This document shows, piece after piece, positions 15,134-24,233 of a DNA stretch of 39,991 bases; within the stretch, counting starts at the first letter, position 1, and every line of letters starts with the position of its first letter. Below the pieces are notes generated by a model. That model was not told where the DNA came from, made no database searches, and worked only from the letters and a program-made list of their open reading frames with translations. Origin of the DNA: Chloroflexota bacterium. Lineage in GTDB: Bacteria; Chloroflexota; Dehalococcoidia; UBA2247; RBG-13-53-26. The translations under genes and the position numbers were made by a program. Location: NCBI GenBank assembly GCA_016876035.1, contig VGOE01000017.1:1-39991 (forward strand). Direction: 5' to 3'.

Positions 15134-16234
15134 ATGCGCCCGAAAATCACTGACCTGTCTCTTGACCAGCTTAAGTCCCTCGTGCGCTCTTACGGGCAGC
15201 CGGATTACACGGCCCGCCAGATATTCAGGTGGCTGTATCAGGGTTTGGCCAGCTCCTTTGACGAGATGACTGATCTGCCAGCAGCACTAAGAAAGACGCT
15301 TGCCTCACAAACTACGCCATTAAGCCTTCGTCCCATAGAGCAGAGAATCTCCGATAACGGCAAAACAACAAAAGTTCTATTTGAACTGGAGGATGGCCAA
15401 TCCGTTGAAAGCGTACTCATGCTCTATGACGGAAGGGAAAAGGGCCAGAAGCGGAACACCGTCTGTATTTCTACTCAGGTGGGATGCCCCATCGGCTGTC
15501 CTTTCTGTGCTACGGGCCAGCAAGGCTTCGAACGCGATCTCTCCCCTGGAGAAATTGTGGAACAGGTTCTCTACTTCCAGCGTCAGCTTGCGGCGCGCCG
15601 GTACGACAAGGTTGCGGCTGGCCCAACGCCACCTCGTATTACCAACGTGGTCTTCATGGGAATGGGAGAACCTTTGGCCAACTATGAATCCATTCGGCAG
15701 TCTTTGGAGACCTTAGCCTCCAGGCAGGGTCTGGGTTTTGGAGCCAGGAGGGTAACCATCTCTACAGCCGGTCTTGTGCCTCAGATCAGGCGTCTTGCCC
15801 AGGAGAAGGTTCACGCCGAACTGGCTATTTCCCTCCATGCTAGCAGTAATGAGCTTCGAAACATGCTTGTCCCCATTAACCGAAAATATCCCCTGGAGAT
15901 GCTTCTGCCTGCTGCTACGGAATACTTTGAGAGGACTGGCCGCCGTCCTACCTTTGAGTACGTCTTGTTCAGGGGCATAAACGACTCCGTCCGCCATGCT
16001 CGTGACCTCGCCCATCTCCTCCTGGGGCTCAATTGCCATGTAAACCTTATTCCGGCAAGCCCCACCCTCGACAGGAAATTCCTACCCCCCTCGATGAAGC
16101 AGGTTCTTGCGTTTCAACGGGAACTGACACGGTGCGGTGTCTCAAATACGCTACGGGTGTCTAGAGGCCTGGATATAGAGGCTGCCTGTGGACAGTTGCG
16201 CTCCAGGTGTAACCCCTCCTGCCGGGCTGGATGA
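15134..16234 (+). CDS. rlmN: 23S rRNA A2503 / tRNA A37 C2-methyltransferase RlmN
   Basis: Radical-SAM enzyme that methylates C2 of A2503 in 23S rRNA (and A37 of some tRNAs), tuning the ribosomal exit tunnel. 366 residues; the cluster-binding cysteines are C118, C122 and C125 in 'GCPIGCPFCATG'. The paired catalytic cysteines are C111 ('TVCISTQ') and C352 ('IEAACGQL'), equivalent to E. coli Cys118 and Cys355. The opening 'QLKSLVRSYGQPDYTARQIF' and 'TNVVFMGMGEPLANYESI' are diagnostic. A short Cys-containing tail (C359, C363) follows. The ATG at 15134 has no strong ribosome-binding site. It is transcribed away from the Lrp gene. Confidence 0.95.
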   Translation: MRPKITDLSLDQLKSLVRSYGQPDYTARQIFRWLYQGLASSFDEMTDLPAALRKTLASQTTPLSLRPIEQRISDNGKTTKVLFELEDGQSVESVLMLYDGREKGQKRNTVCISTQVGCPIGCPFCATGQQGFERDLSPGEIVEQVLYFQRQLAARRYDKVAAGPTPPRITNVVFMGMGEPLANYESIRQSLETLASRQGLGFGARRVTISTAGLVPQIRRLAQEKVHAELAISLHASSNELRNMLVPINRKYPLEMLLPAATEYFERTGRRPTFEYVLFRGINDSVRHARDLAHLLLGLNCHVNLIPASPTLDRKFLPPSMKQVLAFQRELTRCGVSNTLRVSRGLDIEAACGQLRSRCNPSCRAG

Positions 16235-16551
16235 AGGCTGCCTAGCGTTTTTGTCGGCGCGCTGACATGGACATCGGTCTGGTTTTGTCTCAACACTATC
16301 CTCGTTCCCCGAAATGAGGTTCACTACGAATGCAACTCTGAAGAGTCCGCCTCAGAGTTTGTGAAGAAATGCGGGCCGTAGCTTCGGCAACTCACGATTC
16401 CCAGCTTTGAAGGGGCAATAAATTCACAGCCTCTCAGGCGGACGACGAAAAGTCTCAGAGACCATTTGCTTCGCTTAGGATGACACACATGTATTGATAA
16501 GAAATCTCGAGAAATTGAATTTGACAGTCTGGCCAAGATATACTATCAACA
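16235..16551. other. Intergenic stretch with hairpin and degenerate repeat copy
   Basis: No gene is seen in this roughly 330-base gap. AACTCTGA (16334-16341) pairs perfectly with TCAGAGTT (16352-16359) over a 10-base loop. Bases 16458-16487 (GAGACC..TTCGCTTAGGATGACACA) are a partial, diverged copy of the repeat found at 26777 and 37830. Confidence 0.45.
16515..16544 (+). promoter_or_regulatory. Candidate promoter for rpiB-dxs-prenyl synthase operon
   Basis: TTGAAT (16515-16520), an 18-base spacer and TATACT (16539-16544, 5 of 6) give the best geometry. An overlapping perfect TTGACA at 16521 with TATCAA at 16544 is an alternative, but its start point would fall in the ribosome-binding site. 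Confidence 0.4.
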
Positions 16552-16564
16552 CAAAGGGGGAACC

Positions 16565-17008
16565 ATGAAAATCGCCCTCGGCTGTGATCATCGAGGCCTG
16601 CAACTTAAGCAAATGATCATAAATCTCATTACTGAGATGGGGCATACTCATAAAGACTTCGGTTGCTATTATGACACCACCAGGGTTGACTATCCTGACT
16701 TTGCCCAGAAAGTGGCGCAGGAAGTGGCTAGTGGCGGATTCGACCGTGGCATTCTGGTGTGTGGCACTGGCATTGGCATGTGCATCGCCGCAAACAAGGT
16801 GAAAGGCATAAGGGCAGCGATATGCAATGATCTTTTTTCGGCGCATCGTGCCCGACAACACATTGATATTAACGTACTTTGTCTAGGACAGGACATAGTG
16901 GGACAAGAGTTAGCCAGAATGATTGTGCACGCCTTTCTCGTCACTGAGTTTGAGGGTGGAAGGCACGCTCAGCGTTTGGAGAAGATAAAGATTCTAGAGA
17001 AAAGCTGA
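16565..17008 (+). CDS. rpiB: Ribose-5-phosphate isomerase B
   Basis: Interconverts ribose 5-phosphate and ribulose 5-phosphate in the pentose phosphate pathway. 147 residues, the usual RpiB length. 'MKIALGCDHRGLQLK' is the substrate-phosphate motif and C66 in 'LVCGTGIGMCIAANK' the catalytic Cys of the family, with 'GIRAA.C.D..SA..AR.H..INVL' following. The ATG at 16565 has AAAGGGGG upstream. Dxs follows after 13 bases, so the two are co-transcribed, linking pentose phosphates to the first step of isoprenoid synthesis. Confidence 0.95.
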   Translation: MKIALGCDHRGLQLKQMIINLITEMGHTHKDFGCYYDTTRVDYPDFAQKVAQEVASGGFDRGILVCGTGIGMCIAANKVKGIRAAICNDLFSAHRARQHIDINVLCLGQDIVGQELARMIVHAFLVTEFEGGRHAQRLEKIKILEKS

Positions 17009-17021
17009 GGCAACCTTTAAG

Positions 17022-18929
17022 ATGAGGCAAGAGGCAAGGATCCTCGATGAAGTCAATGATCCCGACGATCTAAGGCGCTTGTCCCGCCGCCAGCTAGAAA
17101 GCCTGGCCACCGAGATCCGGGAGGAACTGATCACCCTGGTCGGGGTCACCGGTGGGCACCTGGCTTCCAACTTGGGAGTGGTGGAGCTTACCATTGCCTT
17201 GCACCGCGTTTTTGATAGTCCGGCAGACAAGATTATCTGGGATGTAGGACACCAGTCCTACGTCCATAAGATGTTGACCGGACGCAAAGAGCGCCTTTCT
17301 ACTATCCGTCAGTGGGGGGGCCTATCTGGATTCCCTAGCCGCGAGGAGAGCCTGCATGATAGTTTCGGAACTGGGCATGCTAGCACATCTGTTTCTGCTG
17401 CCCTGGGCATGGCCGTTGCCCGGGACCTGTCGGGTGATAGTTACCATGTAGTGGCGGTTGTCGGCGACGGCGCTCTATCCGGCGGAATGGCCTTCGAGGG
17501 CCTGAATCAGGCAGGCCAATTAGGCTCCAGACTCATCGTGGTGCTAAACGATAATGGCATGGCAATTTCTCCCAGCGTTGGTGCCCTGTCTAAGGTACTC
17601 AACAGGCTGCGCCTGGACACTCGGCTGCGCTGGCCGGAAAAGGGTGTGGAGCGAGTTATCACCAGGCTGCCCCTTGGCAAACAGATAGGCAGGCGGGCCA
17701 AGATGGGGTTCAAGGGTTTCCTTCTGCCCAGGATAATGTGGGAGGAACTGGGGTTTGCCTACCTGGGACCTGTCGATGGGCACAATATCGCCGACCTGGA
17801 GATGGCTTTGCACCAGGCGCGAAGCTACACTAAAGGCCCCGTTTTCATTCACGTTATCACCACCAAGGGTAAGGGATATGACCCCGCCGAGAAGGATGCC
17901 ATCAGTTTTCATGGCATACCTGCCAGCGGCAGCCACGAAAGTGGCCCCACCTATAGTCAAGTCCTGGGACAAACCGTGCTGCGCATCGCCCGCGAAGACC
18001 CCAGGGTGGTAGTCATCACGGCTGCCATGCTGGATGGCACCGGCCTGGTTAACGTATCCAGGGAACTTCCCAGCCGGGTATTTGATGTGGGCATCTGCGA
18101 ACAGCACGCGGTGACCTTTGCCGCTGGCCTCGCCACTCAGGGATTCGTGCCTATTGTGGCCATCTATTCCACTTTCTTACAGCGTGCCTTCGATCAGATA
18201 CTCCACGATGTTTGCCTCCAGGAATTGCCGGTGGTTTTTGTTATCGACCGCAGCGGCATCGTAGCTGATGATGGCAAGACCCACCAGGGTAGTTTCGATC
18301 TTTCATATCTTGGCTGTGTTCCAAACCTGATAGTCTCTGCTCCCAAGGACGAGAATGAACTTCAGCACCTTGTCTACACTGCCGTAAGGGCGAATCGGCC
18401 CATGGCGATCCGCTACCCCAAAGGCCCGGGGCCAGGAGCGGACTTGGACAAGAGGCTGCGGGAATTTCATATCGGCAAAGGAGAGCTTCTTCAGGATGGA
18501 GAAGATGTAGCCATTCTAGCCCTAGGCGCCATGGTATACCCTGCGCTGGAGGCAGCCAGGGAGCTACAAAAGGTGGGGGTGGGATGCCGGGTCATTAATG
18601 CGCGCTTCGCTAAGCCTTTGGACTCCGACCTCATCCTGGGTGCAGCTAGAGAGACCAAGAGGGTGGTCACTATAGAGGAGAATTCCGTTGTCGGAGGGTT
18701 TGGCAGCGCGGTGTTGCAATTACTGGAAAGCTCCAAGATGCAGGGTGGTACGGTGAAATGCCTGGGGCTTCCTGATGCGTTTATAGAGCATGGCAGCCAG
18801 TCACTCCTTCGTGCCAACTACGGTCTTGATGCTTCGGGGATAGCCCATCAGGTTCTGGCATCTTTCCCTGAGCTTGCCAGAGTCGCTGGAAGGAAAAGCC
18901 TGGTAGTCAGTCCCTCCTCTTCAAAGTGA
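17022..18929 (+). CDS. dxs: 1-deoxy-D-xylulose-5-phosphate synthase
   Basis: Condenses pyruvate and glyceraldehyde 3-phosphate to DXP, the entry step of the MEP isoprenoid pathway (also feeding thiamine and pyridoxal synthesis). 635 residues, full length. The thiamine-diphosphate motif runs from 'GDGALSGG' (148-155) to 'NDN' (176-178); 'GGHLASNLGVVELTIALH' and 'WDVGHQSYVHKMLTGR' (73-88) are typical DXS segments; the transketolase C-domain includes 'IEENSVVGGFGSAV'. It lies between rpiB and a prenyl diphosphate synthase gene on the same strand, an arrangement that fits one isoprenoid operon. Confidence 0.96.
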   Translation: MRQEARILDEVNDPDDLRRLSRRQLESLATEIREELITLVGVTGGHLASNLGVVELTIALHRVFDSPADKIIWDVGHQSYVHKMLTGRKERLSTIRQWGGLSGFPSREESLHDSFGTGHASTSVSAALGMAVARDLSGDSYHVVAVVGDGALSGGMAFEGLNQAGQLGSRLIVVLNDNGMAISPSVGALSKVLNRLRLDTRLRWPEKGVERVITRLPLGKQIGRRAKMGFKGFLLPRIMWEELGFAYLGPVDGHNIADLEMALHQARSYTKGPVFIHVITTKGKGYDPAEKDAISFHGIPASGSHESGPTYSQVLGQTVLRIAREDPRVVVITAAMLDGTGLVNVSRELPSRVFDVGICEQHAVTFAAGLATQGFVPIVAIYSTFLQRAFDQILHDVCLQELPVVFVIDRSGIVADDGKTHQGSFDLSYLGCVPNLIVSAPKDENELQHLVYTAVRANRPMAIRYPKGPGPGADLDKRLREFHIGKGELLQDGEDVAILALGAMVYPALEAARELQKVGVGCRVINARFAKPLDSDLILGAARETKRVVTIEENSVVGGFGSAVLQLLESSKMQGGTVKCLGLPDAFIEHGSQSLLRANYGLDASGIAHQVLASFPELARVAGRKSLVVSPSSSK

Positions 18930-18970
18930 AAACTCCGCACATTTCAAGACCAGGGTTACCGGAGAGTTAG

Positions 18971-20050
18971 ATGTCCTTACCAGACTCATTCTCTCGCTAT
19001 CAGGATGAACTGGAAGCCGAGCTCAGGGCAGTTGTCGATGCAGGTCGGTCACCATTGTATAACATTATGCGCTACCACTTGGGGTGGATCGACGAGAAGG
19101 GTCAGAATCGGCGAGGCGCAGGGAAGATGGCACGCCCTACCCTTTGCCTGTTGGCATGTGAGGTGGTGGGGGGTGACTGGCGTTCTGCACTTCCAGCCGC
19201 CGCCGCGGTCGAGCTTATTCATAATTTCTCGCTGATCCACGATGATATACAGGACAGAAGCCGGGAGCGGCGGAATCGAGTTGCAGTGTGGAAGCTGTGG
19301 GGAGAAGCACAGGGGATAAACGCCGGCGATGCGATGTATGCGCTGGCACAACTCGCCTTGCTCAGGCTAGAAAGAAAGAGCACCCCTCTTGAGAAGATTA
19401 TCCTCCTTTCAAGGGGGTTGGCCCAGGCCAGCGTTGAACTCTGCGAGGGGCAGTACCTGGACGTTGCCTATGAAGGTCGTCTTGACACCGATACTGAGCA
19501 TTATCTGGACATGATTGATAAGAAGACGGCTCGTCTTTTCGAAACCTCCCTGTGCTTTGGCGCTATCCTGGGAACGGACAATCAGGCACAGATTTCGGCT
19601 CTTGGCTCCTTCGGCAGGAATCTGGGCATGGCCTTCCAGGTGCACAATGACCTGCAAGGTATCTGTGGTGGGAAGGGAGCCGGGAGGTCCTTCTACACTG
19701 ACATCAGGAATAGGAAGAAGACGCTGCCTATAATATATGCCTTGCAGAGAGTAGACGCCGGGGAAAAGGAGAGGCTGGTCGAGCTCTATGGCAGACCAAG
19801 AATACCAGCCAAGGATGTCCCTTTTGTGATGGGACTCCTTAGCTCTACGGGTGCCCGAGGATATGCGGAGAAGATCAAGGAGCAGTATCATCTTCAGGCT
19901 CTGAAAGACCTGGCGAGAGCTGTGATTCCTCCGTCATTCCAGCAGCAGCTAAGAGAGGTGGCTGCTTTCTTACTTCAAGAGGATCAATTGATTGAAACCA
20001 TCAGTCACGAAGGGATGCGGAAACCATCTGGCCTGGCGAAAAGAGGATAA
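18971..20050 (+). CDS. Polyprenyl diphosphate synthase-like protein with altered second Asp-rich motif
   Basis: Trans-isoprenyl diphosphate synthase that would extend allylic diphosphates with IPP. 359 residues from ATG 18971 (GGAG seven bases upstream). The first Asp-rich motif is intact: DDIQD at 91-95, followed by 'RSRERRN' and 'INAGDAMYALAQ'. The second motif, normally DDxxD, reads NDLQG (226-230) inside 'AFQVHNDLQG', although the later 'KKTLPIIYAL' is normal. The loss of two acidic residues could change magnesium binding, chain length or activity. Some Chloroflexota synthases share the 'DDIQD..RR...VWK.WG' form, so this may be a lineage subtype rather than decay. Confidence 0.85.
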   Translation: MSLPDSFSRYQDELEAELRAVVDAGRSPLYNIMRYHLGWIDEKGQNRRGAGKMARPTLCLLACEVVGGDWRSALPAAAAVELIHNFSLIHDDIQDRSRERRNRVAVWKLWGEAQGINAGDAMYALAQLALLRLERKSTPLEKIILLSRGLAQASVELCEGQYLDVAYEGRLDTDTEHYLDMIDKKTARLFETSLCFGAILGTDNQAQISALGSFGRNLGMAFQVHNDLQGICGGKGAGRSFYTDIRNRKKTLPIIYALQRVDAGEKERLVELYGRPRIPAKDVPFVMGLLSSTGARGYAEKIKEQYHLQALKDLARAVIPPSFQQQLREVAAFLLQEDQLIETISHEGMRKPSGLAKRG

Positions 20051-20051
20051 T

Positions 20052-20765
20052 ATGGAGGTAATTCCCGCTATTGATCTCAAAGGGGGCAAATGCGTCCGCC
20101 TTTATCAGGGGGACTACAGGCAGGAAACCGTTTTCTCTGATGACCCTGTGGGAATGGCACGACACTGGTCTTCCTTGGGGGCACTGAGGTTGCACTTGGT
20201 TGACCTTGACGGTGCTGCCAAAGGCGAACCATGTCACACGCCCGTCATCAGCGAAATAGCGAAGGCGATCCACATCCCTGTTCAGGTAGGCGGCGGTATC
20301 CGCCGCATGGAGACTATAGAGATATTGGCGGGTGGCGGGGTGGACAGGGTTATTTTGGGCACAGCGGCAGCAGAGGAGCCGGAGCTGGTAAGGGAGGCCT
20401 GCCACCGTTTTGGAGAAGCCATTGTTGTTGGGGTTGACGCCAGAGATGGGTATGTGGCGACCCATGGATGGAAAAAGAAGACTAGGTTTACTGCCGTCGA
20501 ACTCATTCAAGAGATGACGTTGCTCGGAGCAAAACGCTTTATTTACACCGACATCAGTAGAGATGGTACCCTGAGCCAACCCAACTTTGAAGCTATCGCT
20601 GAGTTGCTCAGCATGACGAAGCTCCCTATCATTGCTTCGGGAGGCATTGCCTCGATAAGCCATCTTGTCAGGCTGAAGCAACTGGGAGCAGAAGGCGCTA
20701 TCGTAGGGAGGGCCCTTTACAGTGGAGACATAAGGCTAGAGGAGGCCCTGGCAGTCCTCCGATGA
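20052..20765 (+). CDS. hisA: Phosphoribosylformimino-5-aminoimidazole carboxamide ribotide isomerase
   Basis: Fourth step of histidine synthesis (ProFAR to PRFAR). I use ATG 20052, with GAGGA just upstream, because it gives the standard 'MEVIPAIDLKGGKCVRLYQG' opening; an earlier in-frame ATG at 19992 lies inside the prenyl synthase gene. 237 residues. Asp8 in 'AIDLKGG' and the second acid in 'YTDISRDGTLSQPN' are the catalytic pair; 'QVGGGIR' and 'IASGGIAS' are the two phosphate loops of the duplicated barrel. Its start is one base after the prenyl synthase stop. Confidence 0.95.
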   Translation: MEVIPAIDLKGGKCVRLYQGDYRQETVFSDDPVGMARHWSSLGALRLHLVDLDGAAKGEPCHTPVISEIAKAIHIPVQVGGGIRRMETIEILAGGGVDRVILGTAAAEEPELVREACHRFGEAIVVGVDARDGYVATHGWKKKTRFTAVELIQEMTLLGAKRFIYTDISRDGTLSQPNFEAIAELLSMTKLPIIASGGIASISHLVRLKQLGAEGAIVGRALYSGDIRLEEALAVLR

Positions 20766-20865
20766 GTTCAACAACGTGTGAAAGTATGAAGCGAGGGAAG
20801 GCGTGGATGAGGGAAGGCCTCTACGCCCGTACCCACCACTTGCTGACAGGAAGGATGGTGCATCA

Positions 20866-21174
20866 ATGCTAAAGCTCGACGAGAAGGGGCTGATTCCAGC
20901 CATAATTCAGGACGCCGATTCCGGCGAGGTGCTGATGCTCGGTTACATGAACGAGGAATCTTTACGTAAGACTTTCGAGACACGCCAGGTGTGGTTCTAC
21001 AGCCGCAGCCGGCAAGAGCTGTGGCACAAAGGGGCCACTTCGGGCAACTATCTCAACCTGGAGGAGGTGTGGAAAGATTGCGATGAAGACACCCTGCTGG
21101 TCAAGGCAAGACCCGTTGGCCCCGTATGTCACACTGGGAACAGGACCTGCTTTTTCCAGGAGCTAAAGGCTTAG
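20866..21174 (+). CDS. hisI: Phosphoribosyl-AMP cyclohydrolase
   Basis: Opens the adenine ring of phosphoribosyl-AMP in histidine synthesis. 102 residues from ATG 20866 (AGGAAGGA upstream); the in-frame ATG at 20803 would add 21 unrelated residues and lacks a ribosome-binding site. Signatures are '[19 protein letters not shown]', the zinc/magnesium site '[10 protein letters not shown]' and '[10 protein letters not shown]'. No HisE domain is fused. The TAG stop overlaps the convergent stop codon of the DUF1385 gene. Confidence 0.95.
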   Translation: MLKLDEKGLIPAIIQDADSGEVLMLGYMNEESLRKTFETRQVWFYSRSRQELWHKGATSGNYLNLEEVWKDCDEDTLLVKARPVGPVCHTGNRTCFFQELKA

Positions 21175-22085
21175 CCTGCGGGCGGGACGGCCTCCTCAGG
21201 TGGTGAGACGCTCTCCTCAGGCTTGTCGGCCTCAATAACCCCTTTCAAGGCCGCAATGGCGGTTTCCAGTTGTCTATCGTCTGGCTCTCGGGTAACCATC
21301 GCCTGTAGTGCCAGGCCTGGGGCCAGCAGCACTCGTACTGCGCGATTATCGGCATGCCTGGCGCCAAAGTGGGTAATTTCGTAACCAATAGCGGCAATAA
21401 CTGGAATGAGCACAATACGGGACACCAGGCGCAGCCACATTGGCTGGTGTCCCAGGAGAGCGAAAACGATGATAGCGAGGATCAACACGGTGAACACGAA
21501 GGCAGTCCCGCAACGATAGTGGGCCGTAGAGTATCCTCTGGCCGCTACCACCTCCATAGTGGCCTCATGTTCATAGGCATTGACCACCTTATGCTCCGCG
21601 CCGTGGTAGGCAAAGACTCTCCTGACATCGGGTATCAGATTCATGGCGCCAAGGTAAAGCACGAAAATACCGATACGGATGACGCCCTCTACCACGTTGC
21701 TCAGTAAGGCCGAATGGAGATAGGGGTCGGCCGCATGAGCCAGAGCCACCGGAACCAGAAAGAAGAGGGCAACTCCAAAGCTGAAAGAGACCAGCAACAG
21801 TCCCCAGGACTTGATGCCTGTAATCTCCACCTTCTCTTCTTCCAGGGATATGTTGGCGGACTCGAACAGGGCCCGGATGCCTATTACCAAGGTCTTGACC
21901 AGTATGACTATTCCTCGGATCAAAGGGATTTTCCTAATCCCTGAGGAAAAAGTGCCTGGCAGGGGCTTGGTGACAAGTTTCAACTCACCATTGGGGCGGC
22001 GCACGGCCATGGCCATGTTCCTTTGCCCCAGGATCATCACCCCTTCAATGACCGCTTGTCCCCCGTAGTGGAATTCCTTTGACAA
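21171..22085 (-). CDS. DUF1385 (YqhQ-like) integral membrane protein
   Basis: 304 residues starting at TTG 22085 (AGGGGGAAGG upstream), where '[21 protein letters not shown]' matches the diagnostic DUF1385 opening. About four hydrophobic segments follow ('[19 protein letters not shown]', '[17 protein letters not shown]', '[17 protein letters not shown]', '[15 protein letters not shown]'). The central '[14 protein letters not shown]' and 'YRCGTAF' (usually HPRCGTSF) blocks are conserved in the family. Function is unknown; the gene commonly lies next to rpmE and prfA in Firmicutes and Chloroflexota. Its stop overlaps the hisI stop by four bases. Confidence 0.9.
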   Translation of the reverse strand: MSKEFHYGGQAVIEGVMILGQRNMAMAVRRPNGELKLVTKPLPGTFSSGIRKIPLIRGIVILVKTLVIGIRALFESANISLEEEKVEITGIKSWGLLLVSFSFGVALFFLVPVALAHAADPYLHSALLSNVVEGVIRIGIFVLYLGAMNLIPDVRRVFAYHGAEHKVVNAYEHEATMEVVAARGYSTAHYRCGTAFVFTVLILAIIVFALLGHQPMWLRLVSRIVLIPVIAAIGYEITHFGARHADNRAVRVLLAPGLALQAMVTREPDDRQLETAIAALKGVIEADKPEESVSPPEEAVPPAG

Positions 22086-22099
22086 CCTTCCCCCTGATA

Positions 22100-22128
22100 A
22101 TAAGAAGAGCGGAATCTTTTTCCGCTCT
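22100..22128 (-). terminator. Intrinsic terminator after rpmE
   Basis: On the minus strand AGAGCGGAA and TTCCGCTCT form a perfect 9-bp stem (22106-22114 with 22120-22128) around a 5-base loop, followed by a T-rich TCTTATTAT. It lies between rpmE and the DUF1385 gene and likely ends the ribosomal protein transcript. Confidence 0.7.
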
Positions 22129-22190
22129 CCGACTATCTGTTCTCCCTCTAGGATTTTCTTAGAATAAGCCTGTCACAGCAATAGCTGGGA

Positions 22191-22394
22191 CTACTTCTTC
22201 TCGTACCGCCTTCTGAACCGCTCTACTCTTCCTGCCGTATCCACTATCCGCTGCTCGCCAGAGAAGAAGGGGTGGCATTTGCTACATACCTCTACCCTGA
22301 TCTCCTTCTTGGTGGCACCAGTAATGAAGGAATTGCCGCAGGCGCAGTTTATTTTGGCATTCGAATAATACTTGGGATGAATCTTGTCCTTCAC
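22191..22394 (-). CDS. rpmE: 50S ribosomal protein L31 (zinc-binding form)
   Basis: 67 residues from GTG 22394. Four cysteines of the zinc-binding C+ form are present: 'CACG' near residues 18-21 and 'CSKCHPF' near 37-43, plus the usual 'KIHPKYY' start and 'R.VDT.GRVERF..RY' end. It is the last gene of the rplU-rpmA-rpmE run and ends before the intrinsic terminator. Confidence 0.95.
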   Translation of the reverse strand: MKDKIHPKYYSNAKINCACGNSFITGATKKEIRVEVCSKCHPFFSGEQRIVDTAGRVERFRRRYEKK

Positions 22395-22405
22395 TATCTC
22401 AACCC

Positions 22406-22663
22406 TTAATTACCCGTGTAGACGCTCACCTTTCTCTTGTTCCTGCCTGCTGGCTCGAACTTGACCACACCATCAATCAGAGCAAAGAGGGTGTAGTCCT
22501 TGCCCAGACCGACGTTGTTGCCAGGATGAATGCGGGTGCCCCTTTGACGAATCAATATAGCCCCAGCACGCACCTTCTGCCCAGCGTAGCGTTTCACGCC
22601 CAGTCGCTTCGACTGGCTGTCTCGACCGGCGCGTACACTGCCACCACCTTTCTTATGTGCCAC
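22406..22663 (-). CDS. rpmA: 50S ribosomal protein L27
   Basis: 85 residues. Begins '[16 protein letters not shown]' and contains '[23 protein letters not shown]', the invariant L27 core. The Firmicutes-type cleavable N-terminal extension is absent. It starts 17 bases after the rplU stop and is followed 11 bases later by rpmE, so it is co-transcribed with both. Confidence 0.97.
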   Translation of the reverse strand: MAHKKGGGSVRAGRDSQSKRLGVKRYAGQKVRAGAILIRQRGTRIHPGNNVGLGKDYTLFALIDGVVKFEPAGRNKRKVSVYTGN

Positions 22664-22680
22664 TCAGCTTTGCCTCCAGT

Positions 22681-23007
22681 TCAGGATGCCTCTCCCGAAG
22701 TTATCTCCTTGATTGTCAGCTTGGTATATTGCTGGCGGTGCCCCGTCTTCCGACGATACCTCACCTTCGGCTTATACTTGAATACGATTACTTTCTTGTC
22801 CCTTCCCTCCCCTACAGCCTCAGCCACTACCTTTGCCCCTTCGATCAGTGGTGTGCCGACTTGTACTTTGTCACCATCTGCAATGAGCAAGACTCTGTCC
22901 AGTTCGACCCGGCCACCCTCATCCACCTGAAGGTGCTCCACCTTGATCACCTGCCCTGGCGATACCTTATATTGCTTGCCACCGGTCTCAATAAGCGCGT
23001 ATACCAT
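22681..23007 (-). CDS. rplU: 50S ribosomal protein L21
   Basis: 108 residues from ATG 23007 (AGGAAG upstream), where the family start 'MVYALIETGGKQYKVSPGQ' begins; the frame stays open further upstream but adds unrelated residues that cross the promoter. 'KVIVFKYKPKVRYRRKTGHRQQYT' is the conserved L21 RNA-binding tail (quoted in part: KYKPKVRYRRKTGHRQ). First gene of the operon. Confidence 0.96.
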   Translation of the reverse strand: MVYALIETGGKQYKVSPGQVIKVEHLQVDEGGRVELDRVLLIADGDKVQVGTPLIEGAKVVAEAVGEGRDKKVIVFKYKPKVRYRRKTGHRQQYTKLTIKEITSGEAS

Positions 23008-23030
23008 TCTCTTCCTATTTCTGTGTGTAG

Positions 23031-23060
23031 ATTGTACTATTCCTTCAGCTTCCCTGTCAA
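23031..23060 (-). promoter_or_regulatory. Strong sigma70-type promoter for rplU-rpmA-rpmE
   Basis: Read on the minus strand: perfect -35 TTGACA (23055-23060), 18-base spacer, -10 TACAAT (23031-23036, 5 of 6). The start point would lie about 20 bases before the L21 ATG. Confidence 0.65.
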
Positions 23061-23312
23061 GCCGCAGGCGAGACTCCACAAACCGGCGATTGGAATTGGG
23101 GCGTTAGCTATGGTGGCCAGGCATAGAAGACTCCACTGGATGTCCCCACGCTTGTTGGGGAGTCATTCTTTGCAATGCTCTGAGCAAGACAAGGATGCCG
23201 GGAATCTCAGAGAACACAGAACACCACCCCATTGAATGGCGAAACTCTACACGGTCAAGACACGGCCTGATTGCCGGGTTGGCCGATATGCCCTTGCAGA
23301 GGCCCGCCAGGA
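23061..23312. other. Intergenic region between mutM and rplU
   Basis: No gene seen. Two hairpins are present: TCCCCA/TGGGGA around 23140-23160 and CTCTGAG/CTCAGAG around 23178-23214. Either may mark the mutM transcript end; neither has a good T-run on the minus strand. Confidence 0.3.
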
Positions 23313-24128
23313 TCAGGGCTTCTGACAGCCCGGACAGAAGTAGGTGCCCCGACCGCGGACGGTGATGCGATCGATAGGGGTATGGCAGACGTAGCATCGA
23401 TCTCCCCGCCGATGAGCCACCTTGAAGAAAAAATGAGCCAGCCCTCGCTGGCCGTCGGGTTGCTGATAAGTGTTTACACTGGCACCGCCATGCCCGATGG
23501 CAGCCGTTAGCACCTGCTGGATGGCCTGGTGCAGACGCTTTGCTTCCTCTGCCGATAGGTCTTTGGCTCTCCTCAACGGGCTGATTCCAGCGGCGAAAAG
23601 GGCTTCGTCAGCATACATGTTGCCGATACCAGCTATGATGTTTTGATCGAAGAGCAACGCCTTTATTGGCATAGCGTGTCGCTGCAGGAGCTTCCCCAGT
23701 GCTTCTGGGGTGAAGTCGTCGCTCAGGGGCTCCACGCCAAGCTTACCTAGCACCGTCATTTCATCTCTTACCAACCATATGGCTCCGAACTTGCGCTGAT
23801 CGCAGAAACGGAGATCGGCGCCATTGTCCAGGTGAAGCATGGCTCTGGTGTGGGGCTCAACAGAAGCGGAGGACGGCTGCAAGAGCAAGACGCCTGTCAT
23901 CTTGAGGTGCAGAATCAACTTTTCCCCTTCTGACAGGTGGAAGAGAAGATACTTGCCCCTGCGGGATACGTCCTTTATCGTCTGCCCAGCAAGCCGCTGG
24001 CGGAACTCTTCCGGTGAAGGCGCTCGAACGAGCCTGGGCCAGAGCAAAGTAACATCAGTGAAGCGGCGACCGGCTACCTGAGGGAGCAGACAGTTCTTTA
24101 TCGTCTCTACTTCTGGCAACTCGGGCAT
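23313..24128 (-). CDS. mutM: Formamidopyrimidine-DNA glycosylase
   Basis: Removes 8-oxoguanine and formamidopyrimidines and nicks the DNA backbone. 271 residues. 'MPELPEVETIKNCL' supplies the catalytic Pro2 and Glu3; the conserved Lys lies in 'SRRGKYLLFHL'; 'NIIAGIGNMYADEALFAAGI' is the helix-two-turn-helix; and the C-terminus has the zinc finger 'CYVCHTPI...FCPGCQKP' with four Cys. Complete and normal length. It is separated from rplU by 305 bases and from the GIY-YIG element by a repeat-bearing gap. Confidence 0.96.
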   Translation of the reverse strand: MPELPEVETIKNCLLPQVAGRRFTDVTLLWPRLVRAPSPEEFRQRLAGQTIKDVSRRGKYLLFHLSEGEKLILHLKMTGVLLLQPSSASVEPHTRAMLHLDNGADLRFCDQRKFGAIWLVRDEMTVLGKLGVEPLSDDFTPEALGKLLQRHAMPIKALLFDQNIIAGIGNMYADEALFAAGISPLRRAKDLSAEEAKRLHQAIQQVLTAAIGHGGASVNTYQQPDGQRGLAHFFFKVAHRRGDRCYVCHTPIDRITVRGRGTYFCPGCQKP

Positions 24129-24233
24129 ATTACTTTGGATTAGTGGCTATTTAGTCTCAGATCCGCAAAGGTCTCGTTCACAAAGACCGATATGGGAGTT
24201 CAAGAACTCACCACCGAGAAGATACACGCGCCA

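Noticed and set aside
17544-18107. Minus-strand ORF of 187 codons inside dxs
   Set aside because: Dxs is certain on the other strand; the shadow shows no family pattern.
19992-20051. Extended hisA start inside the prenyl synthase gene
   Set aside because: The added residues are unlike HisA; ATG 20052 has the ribosome-binding site and the family opening.
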